From Paulinella micropora (lineage: Eukaryota > Cercozoa > Imbricatea > Euglyphida): 64,000 nucleotides of DNA. The translations under genes were made by a program, and so were the position numbers. This document shows, piece by piece, positions 33,299-44,462 of the stretch; position 1 is the stretch's first letter; each line of letters begins with the position of its first letter. The notes beneath the pieces are model-generated. The model made no database searches. It was not told the DNA's origin and saw nothing but the letters and a program-made list of their open reading frames with translations. Where the stretch lies: contig BJOX01000075.1 of assembly GCA_009731375.1 (NCBI GenBank), positions 774,187 through 838,186 of the forward strand, given 5' to 3'.

Positions 33299-34358
33299 TC
33301 ACCTCCTCACCTCTCTCTCAGAGAATGGAGGCACTCGTGGACCCGCATATTGCTTCAGTTCCACGAGGTCCTCCTTACACTTGCACATGAGCAATGGAAA
33401 AATTCCCTCCTGAGTAGTAGGGTGCTGGAGCCCTTCACCAATTCCCTCTTCTGATCCAAAGCAAAACATTTCATCGCCCATGTAACCATGCTGTGGTTTG
33501 CCCCCAACTTGCTGCCATCCCCCCCAACGGAATGCATAGCCGCCGTACATCGGACGCCCCATTCTTCCGCCATCCCGCCTCCAACTGCAGCATGAGCTTG
33601 TTGGGATCTGCTGCTGCCGACTTGCAATCTTTTGAACCTTCCAGACCGTACTTGGGGATGACCTCCTGCGTCTACTCCTTGCGTTGTTTCGCCAACTACA
33701 AAAACAAAAACAAAAAAAGAACATTAGAACAGAGCAGAGAGAGAGCAAATGATACCTTTGCCCCCGTTAACCAAGGGTGCTGACTTGCCCGCAGCAGATT
33801 GGTCACCTGCTGGTCGGACATCACGTTGCAATCCATATGCAGCAACGTTTGCGTGGCGATCTTAGCCTGCTGGTCATCGCCAGGCTTGAACACTAGGTTC
33901 ATGTACTAGAGCGTGAACTCCACCTCTGCATCCGTGAAACCATGGGCCTCCCCCAAAAGCTGCCCAACAATCGCCTTCGCCTTTGCTATCCTCCGCCTCG
34001 TCAACATCATGGCTCTTGGCTTAACTTGGGATTCCTTTCTGGGTTTTGGCACACGACACGTTAGGTAGTAGTAATCTCTGTTTTTGTGCATGTCACACAT
34101 TATGTTGTCCCTTGCATCGTCCAAAACGGACACCAACTCCGAATCCGAAGGGATAGAGATTGGTGGCCGTTTTGGAGTCTGCTCACCGCCCCCAAGTTCG
34201 AACTGCTCTTGCGCTTGCTGGGCAATCTCTTCGAAAACTGAGGACAAGTCCTTGGGGGGGTGATTGCCTTGAGTGTCACCCTCAGCTGTATCAGGGGAAA
34301 CAAAAACAACGCCTGTGTGCCTGCCATAGACGGGGGATGCTTTTCGTTCCTCTGTCAC
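33299..34358 (-). pseudogene. Hypothetical gene with an in-frame TAG
   Basis: The frame 34358-33906 (150 codons) contains KDLSSVFEEIAQQAQEQFEL and RRRIAKAKAIVGQLLGEAHG and ends EVEFTL-TAG at 33906. The same frame continues past the TAG as YMNLVFKPGDDQQAKIATQT to 33750, so a single stop interrupts it. A GT-AG intron (donor GCAAAG|GTATCATTTG, acceptor TTTTTGTAG, about 33695-33752) leads to a last exon at about 33694-33299, but none of its frames joins cleanly in the upstream phase. No domain is recognisable. Nonsense mutation, readthrough or sequence error are all possible. Confidence 0.45.
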
Positions 34359-35279
34359 TAGCTCTTGGTCGTCTAACTTGGCTTTTTTTCCCCCAACGTG
34401 TCAGCACGTTTTCCCCTTTTGGTTCTCTTTTTGTTTTTGTCCCATGTTTTGGACTGGTTTTGCCATGCCTTGGATCCTCGAATAGCAGGCATGGGGAAGC
34501 TTCGCACCGAAGTCCCCACAGACTGCGCCGGTCCTTAAAAAAACTTGACAGGATTTGGCTTTTTGGCTGGCATGGCCTGGGAAGGACTGAACATTTTTTT
34601 AGGGTGAAGGGTCCCAAAAACCTTAAAAACCCAGGGAAAATCTCCTAAACTACTTGACCTTTTTAAAAAAGGACTTCAGATTCAGAAAGCTCTGCCTCGA
34701 TATTATTCCCGACCAAACTATCGCGAATGATAGTCAAACTTTGCCCAATAACCTTTTTTAAGTAAAAAGAACACAAAATTTTAAACCGTTATAAAATTTG
34801 AAATTTAATTTTTTTTTCAGTGGGGAATAAATCACATCGTGATCTTTACAACAAAAAAAGAATTATTAAAAAATGTTAAAAACTCATTACGCTTATTTTG
34901 CCTCCGTTTTGGACCCCACTAAAACGACCTAAAAAACATATGTCATATCAAGTTCTTCTTTCCAGTCATTGTTTGTTGTCAGGTTTTTTTTCCAGCACGA
35001 GTTGAAACTAGTGAAATATGTCATATTTTCGTCTTGTGAACACTGGGCCGCTGTTGAAGTTTATTAATTACCTTAAGATTACAAAAATCATATTTTACCC
35101 CTCCGGAAGGGTAAATGAAGCCGTACGTTGGCAGGGCCAAGATATACTACTAGTACTAAAGCTAGTACTAGTAGTACCGTGCCACTGTACAGTAATAGAG
35201 TGACTGGCGGTTTACTACAATACAGTCTAGACAGTGTGTTTGCGTAAAAATTCTATAAATTTTACCACTAGTACCAATC
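34359..35279. other. Intergenic with CTAG-rich run
   Basis: No gene seen. A CTAGTA-rich palindromic run at 35145-35180 is followed by a module (35219-35236) shared with 541-580. The last four bases before element C are its AATC duplication (35276-35279). Confidence 0.55.
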
Positions 35280-35897
35280 TGTGAGTTTGTATACAACTCT
35301 TCAAGTAGGCAGATACAACGAACTCTTAATAGAACACTATGGCTGCTTTGAGTCCTGACTCAGTGTGAGCAGGTGAAATACCAGTAAATAGTAGAGAGGT
35401 CACTTCGTTTATTTACGTGATTTCGAACTCTTGGCAGGCTTGGATGCAACTTACGATCAAGTGTCGAACGTAGATTGTGAGGTCTCACGTTCTCAAACGG
35501 ATAGTGTCGCGAGTCTTCAAGTAAACACTCATAAACGGATAGTTGTCGGGTTGTTGGACTTGAAAATTCCCCAAATTGATCAAGTTGGGAAGCCTCAAGG
35601 CGAAAATGACTGGGAACGGAAAAGTATTGCGTTCTTCTGTGTATTTCCTTGTCCTAAAATTTACCGTAAAACGTGTTTCACGGGAATTCGGGGAAAAAGG
35701 TAACACGGATGGGAAAAATGGCAATAGCTAAAAAGAACTTTGAACTGATCGTTTGAAATCATTTCTGAACGAAATCGACTTGAAACTAGTTAGTGAAGTC
35801 GAAACGTAGTGCAGAGGAGAATCTAATGAACCGGTCAAAAAGAGTGTCTTATCAACGATAAAGGTTTTGGCCGGTCGTTAAGGTGCTCAGTCTGATA
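35280..35897 (-). repeat. 3' LTR of element C
   Basis: 618 bp; partner of 47061-47680. A diverged relative of its central part lies at about 58650-58860. Confidence 0.93.
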
Positions 35898-36560
35898 GCT
35901 CCCCCCCCCCCCAGACCTAACGGTTGAGTTGAGTTGCGTACAGAATGAGTGATTAACGAACGAAGTATGTTGTCTCACTAAAAAAAATGTCCAAAAGGAG
36001 AAAGAGAGGTGGGTGAGTCTCTTAAACCATGAGAGAGTAGAAGAAGGACGCGTCTATACCGGCGCAATGCAGACGATGATCAGCCGGGGCCGGATATCCA
36101 TGATTTGCAGCGGGACTGGGACAATTGAGGCGCAGTAGCGAGCGTTGATATCGGGAGGCGATGTCGAGCCGTGGAAAATTAGGTGACCGGGTATCTCATA
36201 GCCAAGATGAACCAATGAAGCACCAAGTGTGCCGTGCCGATATAACCACTGAGGGGTTCAAGTTCGGTGAGAATAATCGTTGACCCGCAGGCATAAAAGG
36301 CGATCAAGGACTTACATGGGTACGCCGGTCATGGCGTAATATTTCTAAGGACGATGACGGTTCAAGTGGGAAAAGCGCTGGGCGGGGGCGGGTGAAGCCA
36401 TTACGATGGGTAAAACCCACTTGAGAGTGATGGGGGATGGCTATTCCCTATGTGAAGGATTCGCCGATGATGATGATACCTAAGTGGCGCTAAGGAACTG
36501 TGGTGAGAAACCAATCGTTGTTCCTGTTCTTCTTTTAAAACGGTGTCGAAGTTGACTTGT
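35898..36560 (-). other. 3' non-coding region of element C
   Basis: Polypurine tract (GGGGGGGGGGGGAGC on the element strand, 35898-35912), then about 650 bp with no coding feature between the pol stop (36561) and the LTR. Confidence 0.65.
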
Positions 36561-37430
36561 TTAAGCGGTGCGGGGAGCGCGTAAAGTAGCGACAAGAGGG
36601 TATTTGTAGCTCCATTCCTTGTGGAGGCCATAGAGTAACCAAACTAAGTTGTCTTTAAATTGGATTTGGTGACATTCATCGACTGTTGCCGGTGGAAGGG
36701 TACGATGTGGGATAGCGTCGACGGCATCGTCCGGAATGAGCAGAGCAAACGGCTTGCGAAGGGAGAACATGGCCCGCGCGACGTTCACAGGACGGTCAGC
36801 CGGCGGTATGACGATAGCCAGATCCCACGGGGCTTGAGCGTTTGTCTTTGTTAGGCTCGCGCGGATGATGTGGCATGGGAGAGATTTGAGGTTCGTCTCC
36901 CAAGCAGCATTTGTGTTTTCGGTAGTAAGCCACAGGGTAGAGTCTGCTCTGGGCAGTGGCATGGTTGCGAGGAGCGCTATGGTAGCTGTGGCTTCATCGA
37001 CTTGGGTCGGGACAGCTGGGTTCATGCGGAGAGCACGAGGCAAATCATCCTGGAGTGGTGTTTGTTTACCAGGGGAGTATTCGATTTTGGGTCCCAGTGT
37101 CTTTAGATATTTCGAAATCCATCCGACGACCAAAGGGTAGCGAGTTTGCCATGACCACATGAGTGGTCTGGGGTTGGCGGCGATGGTAAGTTCCCAGTGG
37201 TTAGCGTTACGGAAGTAGCGGCACTGTTGAACTCCATACATGACGCCATAGGCTTCTTGCGTGTAGGTCGTCCAGTGGGTTTCCGTGTTCCTGAACTTGT
37301 GAATGAAGGTTAGGATGACCGGGGCGCGATGGTCAGTGCCAGCGTGTAGCGTGCCAGTGACGCCTCTGTGGTTGACATCTGTCCGTAGGTAGACGTCACA
37401 ACGGAGCGCACACTTGGTTGGGGCAGGGGG
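36561..37430 (-). CDS. Element C RNase H and C-terminal domain
   Basis: The frame, open from about 37418, starts TKCALRCDVYLRTDVNHRGV, where the catalytic Asp of Ty3/gypsy RNase H (TD) is present. It continues HWTTYTQEAYGVMYGVQQCR, FRNANHWELTIAANPRPLMW and IEYSPGKQTPLQDDLPRALR, the standard end of this domain. About 150 residues follow that normally would be integrase but are not: no HHCC or DDE is present. Instead there is PWDLAIVIPPADRPVNVARA then FSLRKPFALLIPDDAV, which loosely recalls the D-x-(I/V)-x-N-P-P and KPFALLLP pattern of Dam-like methylases. This similarity is weak and the Asn-Pro-Pro is Ile-Pro-Pro here. Stop at 36561. Confidence 0.8.
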   Translation of the reverse strand, partial: PPAPTKCALRCDVYLRTDVNHRGVTGTLHAGTDHRAPVILTFIHKFRNTETHWTTYTQEAYGVMYGVQQCRYFRNANHWELTIAANPRPLMWSWQTRYPLVVGWISKYLKTLGPKIEYSPGKQTPLQDDLPRALRMNPAVPTQVDEATATIALLATMPLPRADSTLWLTTENTNAAWETNLKSLPCHIIRASLTKTNAQAPWDLAIVIPPADRPVNVARAMFSLRKPFALLIPDDAVDAIPHRTLPPATVDECHQIQFKDNLVWLLYGLHKEWSYKYPLVATLRAPRTA

Positions 37431-38817
37431 CGGTGTGGCCTCTGGGGCTGGATTCTTTCAAGGTTGCAAAAGGGTACACGGCAGGCATTATTGGCCATGC
37501 CGGGTAGCGTTAGTTCGTGATTTTCCGGGCGAGGCGCGGACGTGGATCCATGAGGGCCGGATGTGTCACAAACTTGGTTCGAAAGTTGGTTAGGGACCAG
37601 AGGGACTGGGATTGTAGGGTGAAGGTAGCAGATCCGTGTATCCGGATGGGAATCCTTCTCGATATCCCCATGTTCTCCTTTTGGGTGACTGCGAATCGTC
37701 CATATACGTTGCGCGGAGGTGTAATTCCATGTGCCCACGTTGATGGTGTCCGTAGTCCAGTTGGAGAGATGTTCGCGTTCTGCCGGAGTCCAGCGCGGGC
37801 ATGGGGCCGTAACCGGTTTGGCGTTCGGTGTTGACCGAAGAGAAAGAACAGTGTGTTCGTAATTGCAAATGAGGTCCCAGAGCTGGTCTTGTTGAGGTCT
37901 GGTGAGGTCCGGGTTGACTGCCTCTGTAGGAAACCTAGGATCTGTTAGCGCGGGGTCTTCCTTTGGGGAATCCACGTGCGGGATGGGCAATTCGTTGCCG
38001 GCCGAAAGCGCCACAGAGTCAGGCGGCCTCAATTGAGTAGAGTCTGGGGACCGCTGCAGACTTGGTTGTCCGGCGCGGCTTTGCATATTGTTCAGAGACT
38101 GAGTCGAGTCGGTGCCAGGCCGAGCGAGCGTGTGGGGTTGGCGGCGACTTCGCGGGACGACCACTGGGTGAGCCAGGCGTGTGGCATTTTGATGGGTCTC
38201 GGGGACGTCCGACCATGGGGCTGGACGTGCAGGAGGATGCCGAGGCTGGAGGTTTTGGTTCCTGCCTTTGCGTCTATGGCGACGGCGGTGTCGCCGGCCT
38301 TGCCTAGACTGAGGTTCGGGTGCCACGATTTCCACAGGAGCAGGTTTGGAGCCAAACACCTGTCCCGGGTGACCCGGGTGTTTATGGTCGAGAAGTCGCC
38401 GCCTCGGAGATACAGCTCGATGATCGGGAGAGGCAGGCTGACTTCGTGATGGAGGGGCCACGCCGCGTGACGGGCATTCGGCGGGGCCTCCACATATGCA
38501 CCATACAGGGTGGGGGCCTTTGCAGTGGTGAACTGAGTAGGCAAAGATGCCTGTTGGAAGGTCGTAAAGGAGTTCCTGGTTACCAAGGTGAGGCATGGGT
38601 GACTCTAAACAGTATGCAAAGCTCATACTATCTCGTCCCAGAGGTGCAAGGATGTCAGCAAAAATCTTTCATACGCGTCGTTTCTCCTTGAGGAGGACAC
38701 CGTTGATAGCAGCTGAACTGTTGAATCTGGCAGCGTCCATGGAGAAAGGGATGATCTTACCACAATTGCTGAAGTAGTTAAGTTCATCAACGATCGCTTG
38801 GCGTAGATGGTAGCCAA
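37431..38817 (-). pseudogene. Element C reverse transcriptase remnant
   Basis: The RT N-terminus is recognisable: HTVLSLRSTPNAKPVTAPCP then RWTPAEREHLSNWTTDTINV fits the Ty3/gypsy pattern (connection, then pro-rich PxRxSP-like block before the first RT motif). The RICYLHPTIPVPLV block may be the RxCVDYRxLN motif region, and LPGMANNACRVPFCNLERI the MPFGL region. The YxDD palm motif is not present between this and RNase H, where only some 25 residues remain instead of more than 100, so the catalytic core appears deleted. Upstream, 38817-38623 gives FSMDAARFNSSAAINGVLLK in one frame, of unclear identity. Confidence 0.65.
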
Positions 38818-38826
38818 GTGCTGGAT

Positions 38827-41800
38827 TTATCGCTGACACGTTAAAGGGACGTGGTCGGGATGGTGGTGATGTACGGTTTCTGGAATCGCACGTTGGGCCA
38901 TTGCATTCACACCAGTGGGCATGTTGTCCACGTCGGGTCGACGCTTGGAAAGCAAGACTCCGTCTGGAAAGTTGTGCTCACGGGCGCCATTTTCGAAATC
39001 AGGTTGTGGCTGTGGGATATCATTGCCTGTTCGCTGACCTTCGTTTACTAAAAGGCTCACCTTCTTCCAGATTCCGATTTTGGCTTTAGGGTAAGTGTTA
39101 CCATGGATCGTTGCCGTGGCGGCGTTGCTGTTGCCGTGAGCGTACGATGTGATAAAACCTTGGTGGTGCCAAAGGTTGATCCTTTGTAGAAGGGCAAAAC
39201 GGATGTCTGTACGAAGGGTCGGGTTTACATCACGAAGGCGGAAAATGCCTGGAAAAATCGAAAAGGGGTCGATCGGATTCCGTGTGGTTCGATTTCATCG
39301 TTCTTGTTCGGAGGTTGTTGTGACCGTCGTGTCATCGAGTGAGGAGGAGAGGCTGCAGCTGTCGAAGTCGTCGCCGGCTTCGACGACGCTGCCAGACGAT
39401 GAACTGCTCGATGATGATGATGAGGGGCCTTGTCCACCTCCTTTCGAATCGTTGTCATTCTGCTTCTTGTTCTCACTTGGCTTGCAGCCAGAGGAGGACT
39501 GTGGTTTGACAGGGAATGCACGAGTTGTTTTGTGACAACGGCGCGGTCGATGAGTCGGGACCAGTGGCCGATCGTGGCTGAGCTGGGGCCGATGACTGCT
39601 GACTGGGGCCGATGACTGCTGAGCTGGGGCCGATGACTGCTGAGCCAGGGCCGGTGGTGCCTGAACACCACCGGTAGCTGAGCTTGGGTCGGTGGTGGCG
39701 AAGCTTGGGGCGCTGGTGGTTGAGCTGGGGCCTGTGGAGGCGAAGCTGGGGACAGTTGAGGCTGAGCTGAAACCATCATCGATGAAGATGAGGTTGAGCT
39801 AGATGACGAGCTCGATGAGGAGCTGGATGCTGAGCTGGAACTCGATGAAGAACCAGAATTGCTGTCGGCTTTCGCCGGAGAGTTATCGATCTGGGCTGGG
39901 TCTGACCATGAGCTGCGTAGCAGTTCGCGTGGCAGGTGTGGCTGGACATCAAAACCTGGGTGGATGAGGTCTCTGTGAGGGTAGCCGATATGATAGTTGT
40001 CTCTGGTTTCTTCAGGGAAAAGTGTCGTACAGTTTCCTCCTGGTACGTTAGTCAACAGAACTTCGTACTCAAGGTCCTGGACGCGCATCTTTAATTCCGT
40101 GTAGAACATGCTGAGGACCATTCCCATGCGCTCTGTCTTGAGATTGGTCCATCGTCCGAACTGGGTATGGTCGTCTCCCGAATAAGCGGTGAAAGAGTGG
40201 TTCGCATTCGTCGTCCACTCATGAAAGTGTCGATGTTCGTTTGTTGTCTGGTATCTGCGAATAACCGGGACTCCGTAGGGGTAGCCACGGAGGCGTTTAT
40301 CGCGAGAATACGGATTGATTATGTCAGTTGAACAGGGGACAGTACCGCAGGTGTTGGACCACGTGGATCTCCTGGCTGAACGGACGTCCGGTTTCGCTGC
40401 CAACGACCATGAAGAAGTACTGTGCAAGGTGCACGGGACATGGTCGTAACGTACCTAGGAATGCGCATGCAAAGGAGTCTATGACGTCTCTGGTGCGGGA
40501 TGCTGCATTCCAGTTGGGAGCCTTGTTTAGATATTCGCGAAGTTCGGAGTCGTTCAGCTCGGAGGTTCCCACTTCCCTTTCGATGGTGTTTGCCTGTCCC
40601 ATATGATTGCCACCCATAACAAACTGTAGTCAAAATGGTGCATCCTTTTCGTCTGTGTAGTAGGCGGTGATGCTACAATAGTCGAAAAAGCTGCGCGGTA
40701 GGTCCACGATACATTCGTAGGATCGTTCTCGGACCATGCGTTTTTCCGACCATTCACTGCCTTCGTCGTAGTAATGGTCCATAGGGAGGATTTTGAACCA
40801 AATCGGGTCCTTACACGGAAGGCGGTGAAAGTAGTGTTGTAGGGCGAAACAGCGTTCGCGCGTCGGAAGTCGGAAAACGCGACGTATGTATGTTCCTCCT
40901 CCATCCACTTGTGGGGAGAAAGACATGTGCTGAGGAGTGGGGTCCTCCATGCTGCACCATGGAAATAAAAGTTGACCTTCGAGAATGGCCGCCAAAGGGG
41001 AGCTGTTGGGGTTGGCACCCACAAGTAAGCCGNNNNNNNNNNGGGGTTGGCACCACAAGTAAGCCGCAATATGAAGATCTATATCCCCATGGGCGTCCAA
41101 CGGGACAGTAAGCCATTCCTTGTCGGAAGTAATCAATGTCGCCGGTGGGTTCGATATTGGGGCCAACTAGGGAGGAGGCGAGTTGTGCAGTGTTTCTTCC
41201 ATTCTGTGGGCAGAAGTGAAAGATGACAGCTGCGACATTGTGCTGGTGAAGCCGTGACGTCATGGTAGCGCCTTCTTCGATGTTGAGGATGTCTCGCAGC
41301 GCGTATTCCGAAAGTGGGCCTGTCCCGCGACAGGTCATCTTTGGCGCTGGTGAACCACCAGCACGAAACAAGCACATCGATTCGGTATTGATAACACCAA
41401 CCGGTATGACTTCCTTTGCAACGATGGCGAGGCCATGTGTGTAGTCCTCGAAGGTGAGGGGGTCCATCTCATGTGCCGAGTTGCGTGGGGGCCAATAGTA
41501 CTGCATCAGTAGAGTGGGACGAAACCGATTAAAGTCGGCAAGGGCTTGGTCGAACTCGAAAAGGTGTGGAAAGGACCAACGGGTTGTTCCGTACCAGTGT
41601 CGTGGCTCCATGTGCAAGTAACTCTTGCTTTCGCGCGTGCGTGGTTGGCCAGTGACGGAGGTAGCACCACCTGGGGCGAAGGTCCGGGTAAGGTGTGGGA
41701 CGTGGGTAATGTAATCTACTGATGCGTTAAGCCCAATCTCGGCTGATGCAAACATGGGAGGGTCTCCAACGGCCGAGATGGTGTAGGTGTTATTCCCAGT

Positions 41801-41959
41801 TGCCTCCGATTGAGTCATATGGCGTTCCACGCGTGGGATGACGTTTTGCACTATGGTGTTGTTAGGCCATAGATCTTGGCACATGGTGAGATGCTTGGGG
41901 ATCCAGTAACCCAAATGTCTATATCTGGGGTGGTTGCCTGGGAACATTGTCATTGCCAA
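38827..41959 (-). CDS. Element C unrecognised coding region between protease and RT
   Basis: I do not recognise these proteins. Frame 41959-41120 (MFPGNHPRYRHLGYWIPKHL, FAPGGATSVTGQPRTRESKS, EPRHWYGTTRWSFPHLFEFD, HQHNVAAVIFHFCPQNGRNT) reads like a globular protein. It continues through 41166-40630 (TLITSDKEWLTVPLDAHGDI, RRVFRLPTRERCFALQHYFH, SYECIVDLPRSFFDYCSITA). Frame 40617-40324 follows (SELREYLNKAPNWNAASRTR, CPVHLAQYFFMVVGSETGRP). Frame 40320-39225 (HSFTAYSGDDHTQFGRWTNL, then Ser- and Pro-rich tracts) and frame 39060-38827 complete it. The 10-N gap at 41033-41042 is flanked by the same 24-25 bases on both sides. No HHCC, DDE, tyrosine recombinase or envelope motif is visible. Frame changes may reflect decay. 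Confidence 0.5.
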
Positions 41960-43503
41960 TGTCGGGAAATAGGTGGCGTAGATATCTCGAGATATATATA
42001 TTTTTGCGTCGTGCCTGGAGATCCGTACAGTTCAGCCTCCGCATACATTCGCTCACCTGGGCGTTTAGTGAAGCCGGTGAAACCATTGCAATGCGCAGGT
42101 GGCCACGAGGCGACTTCTACGAATCGTTCAGGTTTGGGGGATAATGGAGTCGGTGGTACTGGGGTCGAAGGGTCTCTGCTTGACAGAGTACGCGGTTGTC
42201 CCATATCTTGACGATCTTTCCATGTTGGAGTCCGGGTGATGAAGTTGCCAAGCGGGCTAAGCGAATACGTAGCCGCCGGAGGTTTCGCCACCGGTGATTG
42301 AAACGCAGGGGGCGAGGATGACACCGGCGAGCTTCCTGACAAGGATGATGGGCTGCTGGACGAGGACGATGAACTACTAGACGCGCTTTGTAGTGCCTGT
42401 TCAGCTTCTTTGCTTAGTCCTTGGATCCGATGGGTAGCTCGTTGTGTAGAACGGGGTGGCGTCCCGATCTTGGATGGTGAGGATGACGGGGAAGCTAGAG
42501 TATACGGGGACCGTTCCTGTTTACCTGAATTACTCCTTGTCATGCGTGAACGGCTAGACATCAGAGGTACAGGTAAAACCGGGGACGGCGGAGGATCTGC
42601 CAACGCATCCTGAAGCTGTTGCGGCAAAAGTTGTGCAGGGGCCGATGCCGATGGACCAAAGCTTAAGGCCGCTGCGGACGGTAGTACGGCCTGTGAGGGC
42701 GCCGAAACTGCTGGCAATGTCGGTGGCGATGAAGATGATGACGCCTGAGATGATGAAGATGCTTGTGATGGCGAAATCGAAGTCACCAGCGGCGATGACG
42801 ATGATGATGCAGATGACGAGGTTGCCTGTGATGATTCAAAAACGAGGGGTCGTGCCGCAGGGCTACTTCTCGAGGTAGACGCCCGTCGAGAGTCTCGGAG
42901 GGCCGACCACGCGAGTTGATCATTGACCTTGTCTTGTTGGGTAATCACATCAAAGTCGGGACTTGAGTGGGAGAGTACCGGTGAAGTAGTAGCGGACGTG
43001 TCCGGGGACGTCTGCGTTTTATGTCTTTTCACAAGGGTGCGCTTGTGATCCTGATGACGGGTTCTTTTGGAAATGGCGGAGTTTGGCTTTTTGACTGAAG
43101 GGTTGTCATGATAATGGACTTCGTCTTCGTCTTCGTCGGTGGGGACGTAGGTAGAATCGTTTTTATCGACAGAATCCTCTTCCTCTACCTCCTCCGGTTC
43201 TTCGTTTTCTTCATCCGTTTCCGGTGGTTTCTTCTCGCCTTTATCTCCTTGTCTTTTCCTGTCGGACATAAAGAGATTGACTGTGCGGCCGTAGAGGTGG
43301 GCTTGGGACGTTGCGAGAAGGTCATAAGAACCTGCCGGTTGCATACTGGAACGATTGCCGAAGATTTGTTTGATCTTGGAGGTCGGGTATGAGGTTGGTT
43401 GGGCCAAAGTCTCCGGACGAAAGTCGTAGCTGACGGTGGCCAGTTGACGATCGCCCACTTGAAGCGGCGTGTCAACGAGGTGAAACTCCGTCTCATAAAC
43501 CAA
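41950..43503 (-). CDS. Element C Ser/Pro-rich protein
   Basis: 517 codons in one frame, starting at ATG 43503, only 10 bases from overlapping the protease frame. Residues 1-80 (YETEFHLVDTPLQVGDRQLA, GRTVNLFMSDRKRQGD) look folded. About 85-130 are acidic. The rest is dominated by Ser runs and Pro/Ala/Gln, with a final 60 residues of mixed sequence (SPKPERFVEVASWPPAHCNG, GERMYAEAELYGSPGTTQKY). It ends a few bases from the start of the next frame, suggesting one polyprotein. Function unknown; it may be a linker or a nucleic-acid-binding accessory of the element. Confidence 0.55.
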   Translation of the reverse strand: MVYETEFHLVDTPLQVGDRQLATVSYDFRPETLAQPTSYPTSKIKQIFGNRSSMQPAGSYDLLATSQAHLYGRTVNLFMSDRKRQGDKGEKKPPETDEENEEPEEVEEEDSVDKNDSTYVPTDEDEDEVHYHDNPSVKKPNSAISKRTRHQDHKRTLVKRHKTQTSPDTSATTSPVLSHSSPDFDVITQQDKVNDQLAWSALRDSRRASTSRSSPAARPLVFESSQATSSSASSSSSPLVTSISPSQASSSSQASSSSSPPTLPAVSAPSQAVLPSAAALSFGPSASAPAQLLPQQLQDALADPPPSPVLPVPLMSSRSRMTRSNSGKQERSPYTLASPSSSPSKIGTPPRSTQRATHRIQGLSKEAEQALQSASSSSSSSSSSPSSLSGSSPVSSSPPAFQSPVAKPPAATYSLSPLGNFITRTPTWKDRQDMGQPRTLSSRDPSTPVPPTPLSPKPERFVEVASWPPAHCNGFTGFTKRPGERMYAEAELYGSPGTTQKYIYLEISTPPISRHWQ

Positions 43504-44368
43504 TTTGTCTTGCCTTAGGCTTGAGAGGGATGTAGTCTGTTGGCTTGATCCTTTGGGCCTCGTCGATGGACAAGTTGATCTGTGCGGCCACCTCGTTGGC
43601 GAAAAGCAGGTCTACGCGATCGGGCAGGTGGGTTGACACGTAAATAGTTTTCCCATGGAGCGGCGACGTAGGATCGGCTGAGACAAAAAGTTCGATGCCA
43701 TCGGTGAGTACTGCGTCGATGCCGACGGACGAGCGTGCTTCTACAGGGTGCAACTTCCGAATGGTGAACCCGTGCTGCATAACCCGTGCTTTGCAGTTGC
43801 AGGCGGAATCCAAGGTGCATGTAGTCTTACCGATGGGTGGGCGGTTGAGAGGGTGTTTAGCGACACAAACACATTCAGTAACCACTGTCGGGATGGTCGC
43901 GATCCGTAGGAGTGGAGGCGTTGGCACCAGCGGAGAGGTCGAGCGGGACCGGGTAGTCATATGGAAAGCGCGCGGAGTATTGCGAGCAGCGGCCGCTGGT
44001 GGCTTCCAGTCACAGTGCTTCTTTTCGTCTTGGCAACGCTGCTGACGAAGTTTACATTCCTCGAACGAATGTTTAGGTAGTTGATCCTTCTTCAAGAAGC
44101 TGTTATGCTCCTTGCAGTAGGCGCAGGGTATACCTGTGAACGGTTTCCGTTTAGTCTGATTGGACGGTTTACTCGGTGGATCGGTCTTAGTCGTGGACAT
44201 AGACGTCTTCTTCTTCGGAGGGATCTCCACAGCGTTGGCTCCCGTGAGATGTTGTCGCGGTGCCGGCCTCTTCTTGCTTGGGTCTTCCTTCTTCACCGGG
44301 TGAGTCGTCTTCAAACGTTTGTCCGGGCGGGTCGAAGTCTGTGAGGGAGCGGTCTGGGCCATAGCCAT
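43493..44368 (-). CDS. Element C zinc knuckle and aspartic protease
   Basis: 291 codons. A basic N-terminus is followed by a Cys/His unit with C82, C85, H100 and C105 (PCAYCKEHNSF ... KHSFEEC), a long-spaced CCHC knuckle. A retropepsin-like domain follows, with the active site TCTLDSACNCKARV (D187-S188-A189), a DSA variant of DTG/DSG. Then comes a hydrophobic stretch with RVDLLFANEVAAQINLSI near residues 251-268, equivalent to the ILG region of gypsy proteases. Order knuckle-then-protease is normal for a gag-pol junction. Confidence 0.75.
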   Translation of the reverse strand: MAMAQTAPSQTSTRPDKRLKTTHPVKKEDPSKKRPAPRQHLTGANAVEIPPKKKTSMSTTKTDPPSKPSNQTKRKPFTGIPCAYCKEHNSFLKKDQLPKHSFEECKLRQQRCQDEKKHCDWKPPAAAARNTPRAFHMTTRSRSTSPLVPTPPLLRIATIPTVVTECVCVAKHPLNRPPIGKTTCTLDSACNCKARVMQHGFTIRKLHPVEARSSVGIDAVLTDGIELFVSADPTSPLHGKTIYVSTHLPDRVDLLFANEVAAQINLSIDEAQRIKPTDYIPLKPKARQIGL

Positions 44369-44462
44369 AGCGTCGGCTTTACGTTTTTGTCGAGAGGGGC
44401 GGATAGGGTTTGCATTCTCCGAGGCTGTCTTGTCCTGCTGGGGTCGTTGCTGTCTTCGACGG

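Noticed and set aside
39225-39900. Ser-run coding as a separate gene
   Set aside because: Low-complexity GATGA/CTCGAT repeats within the element C coding region; no independent start or domain.
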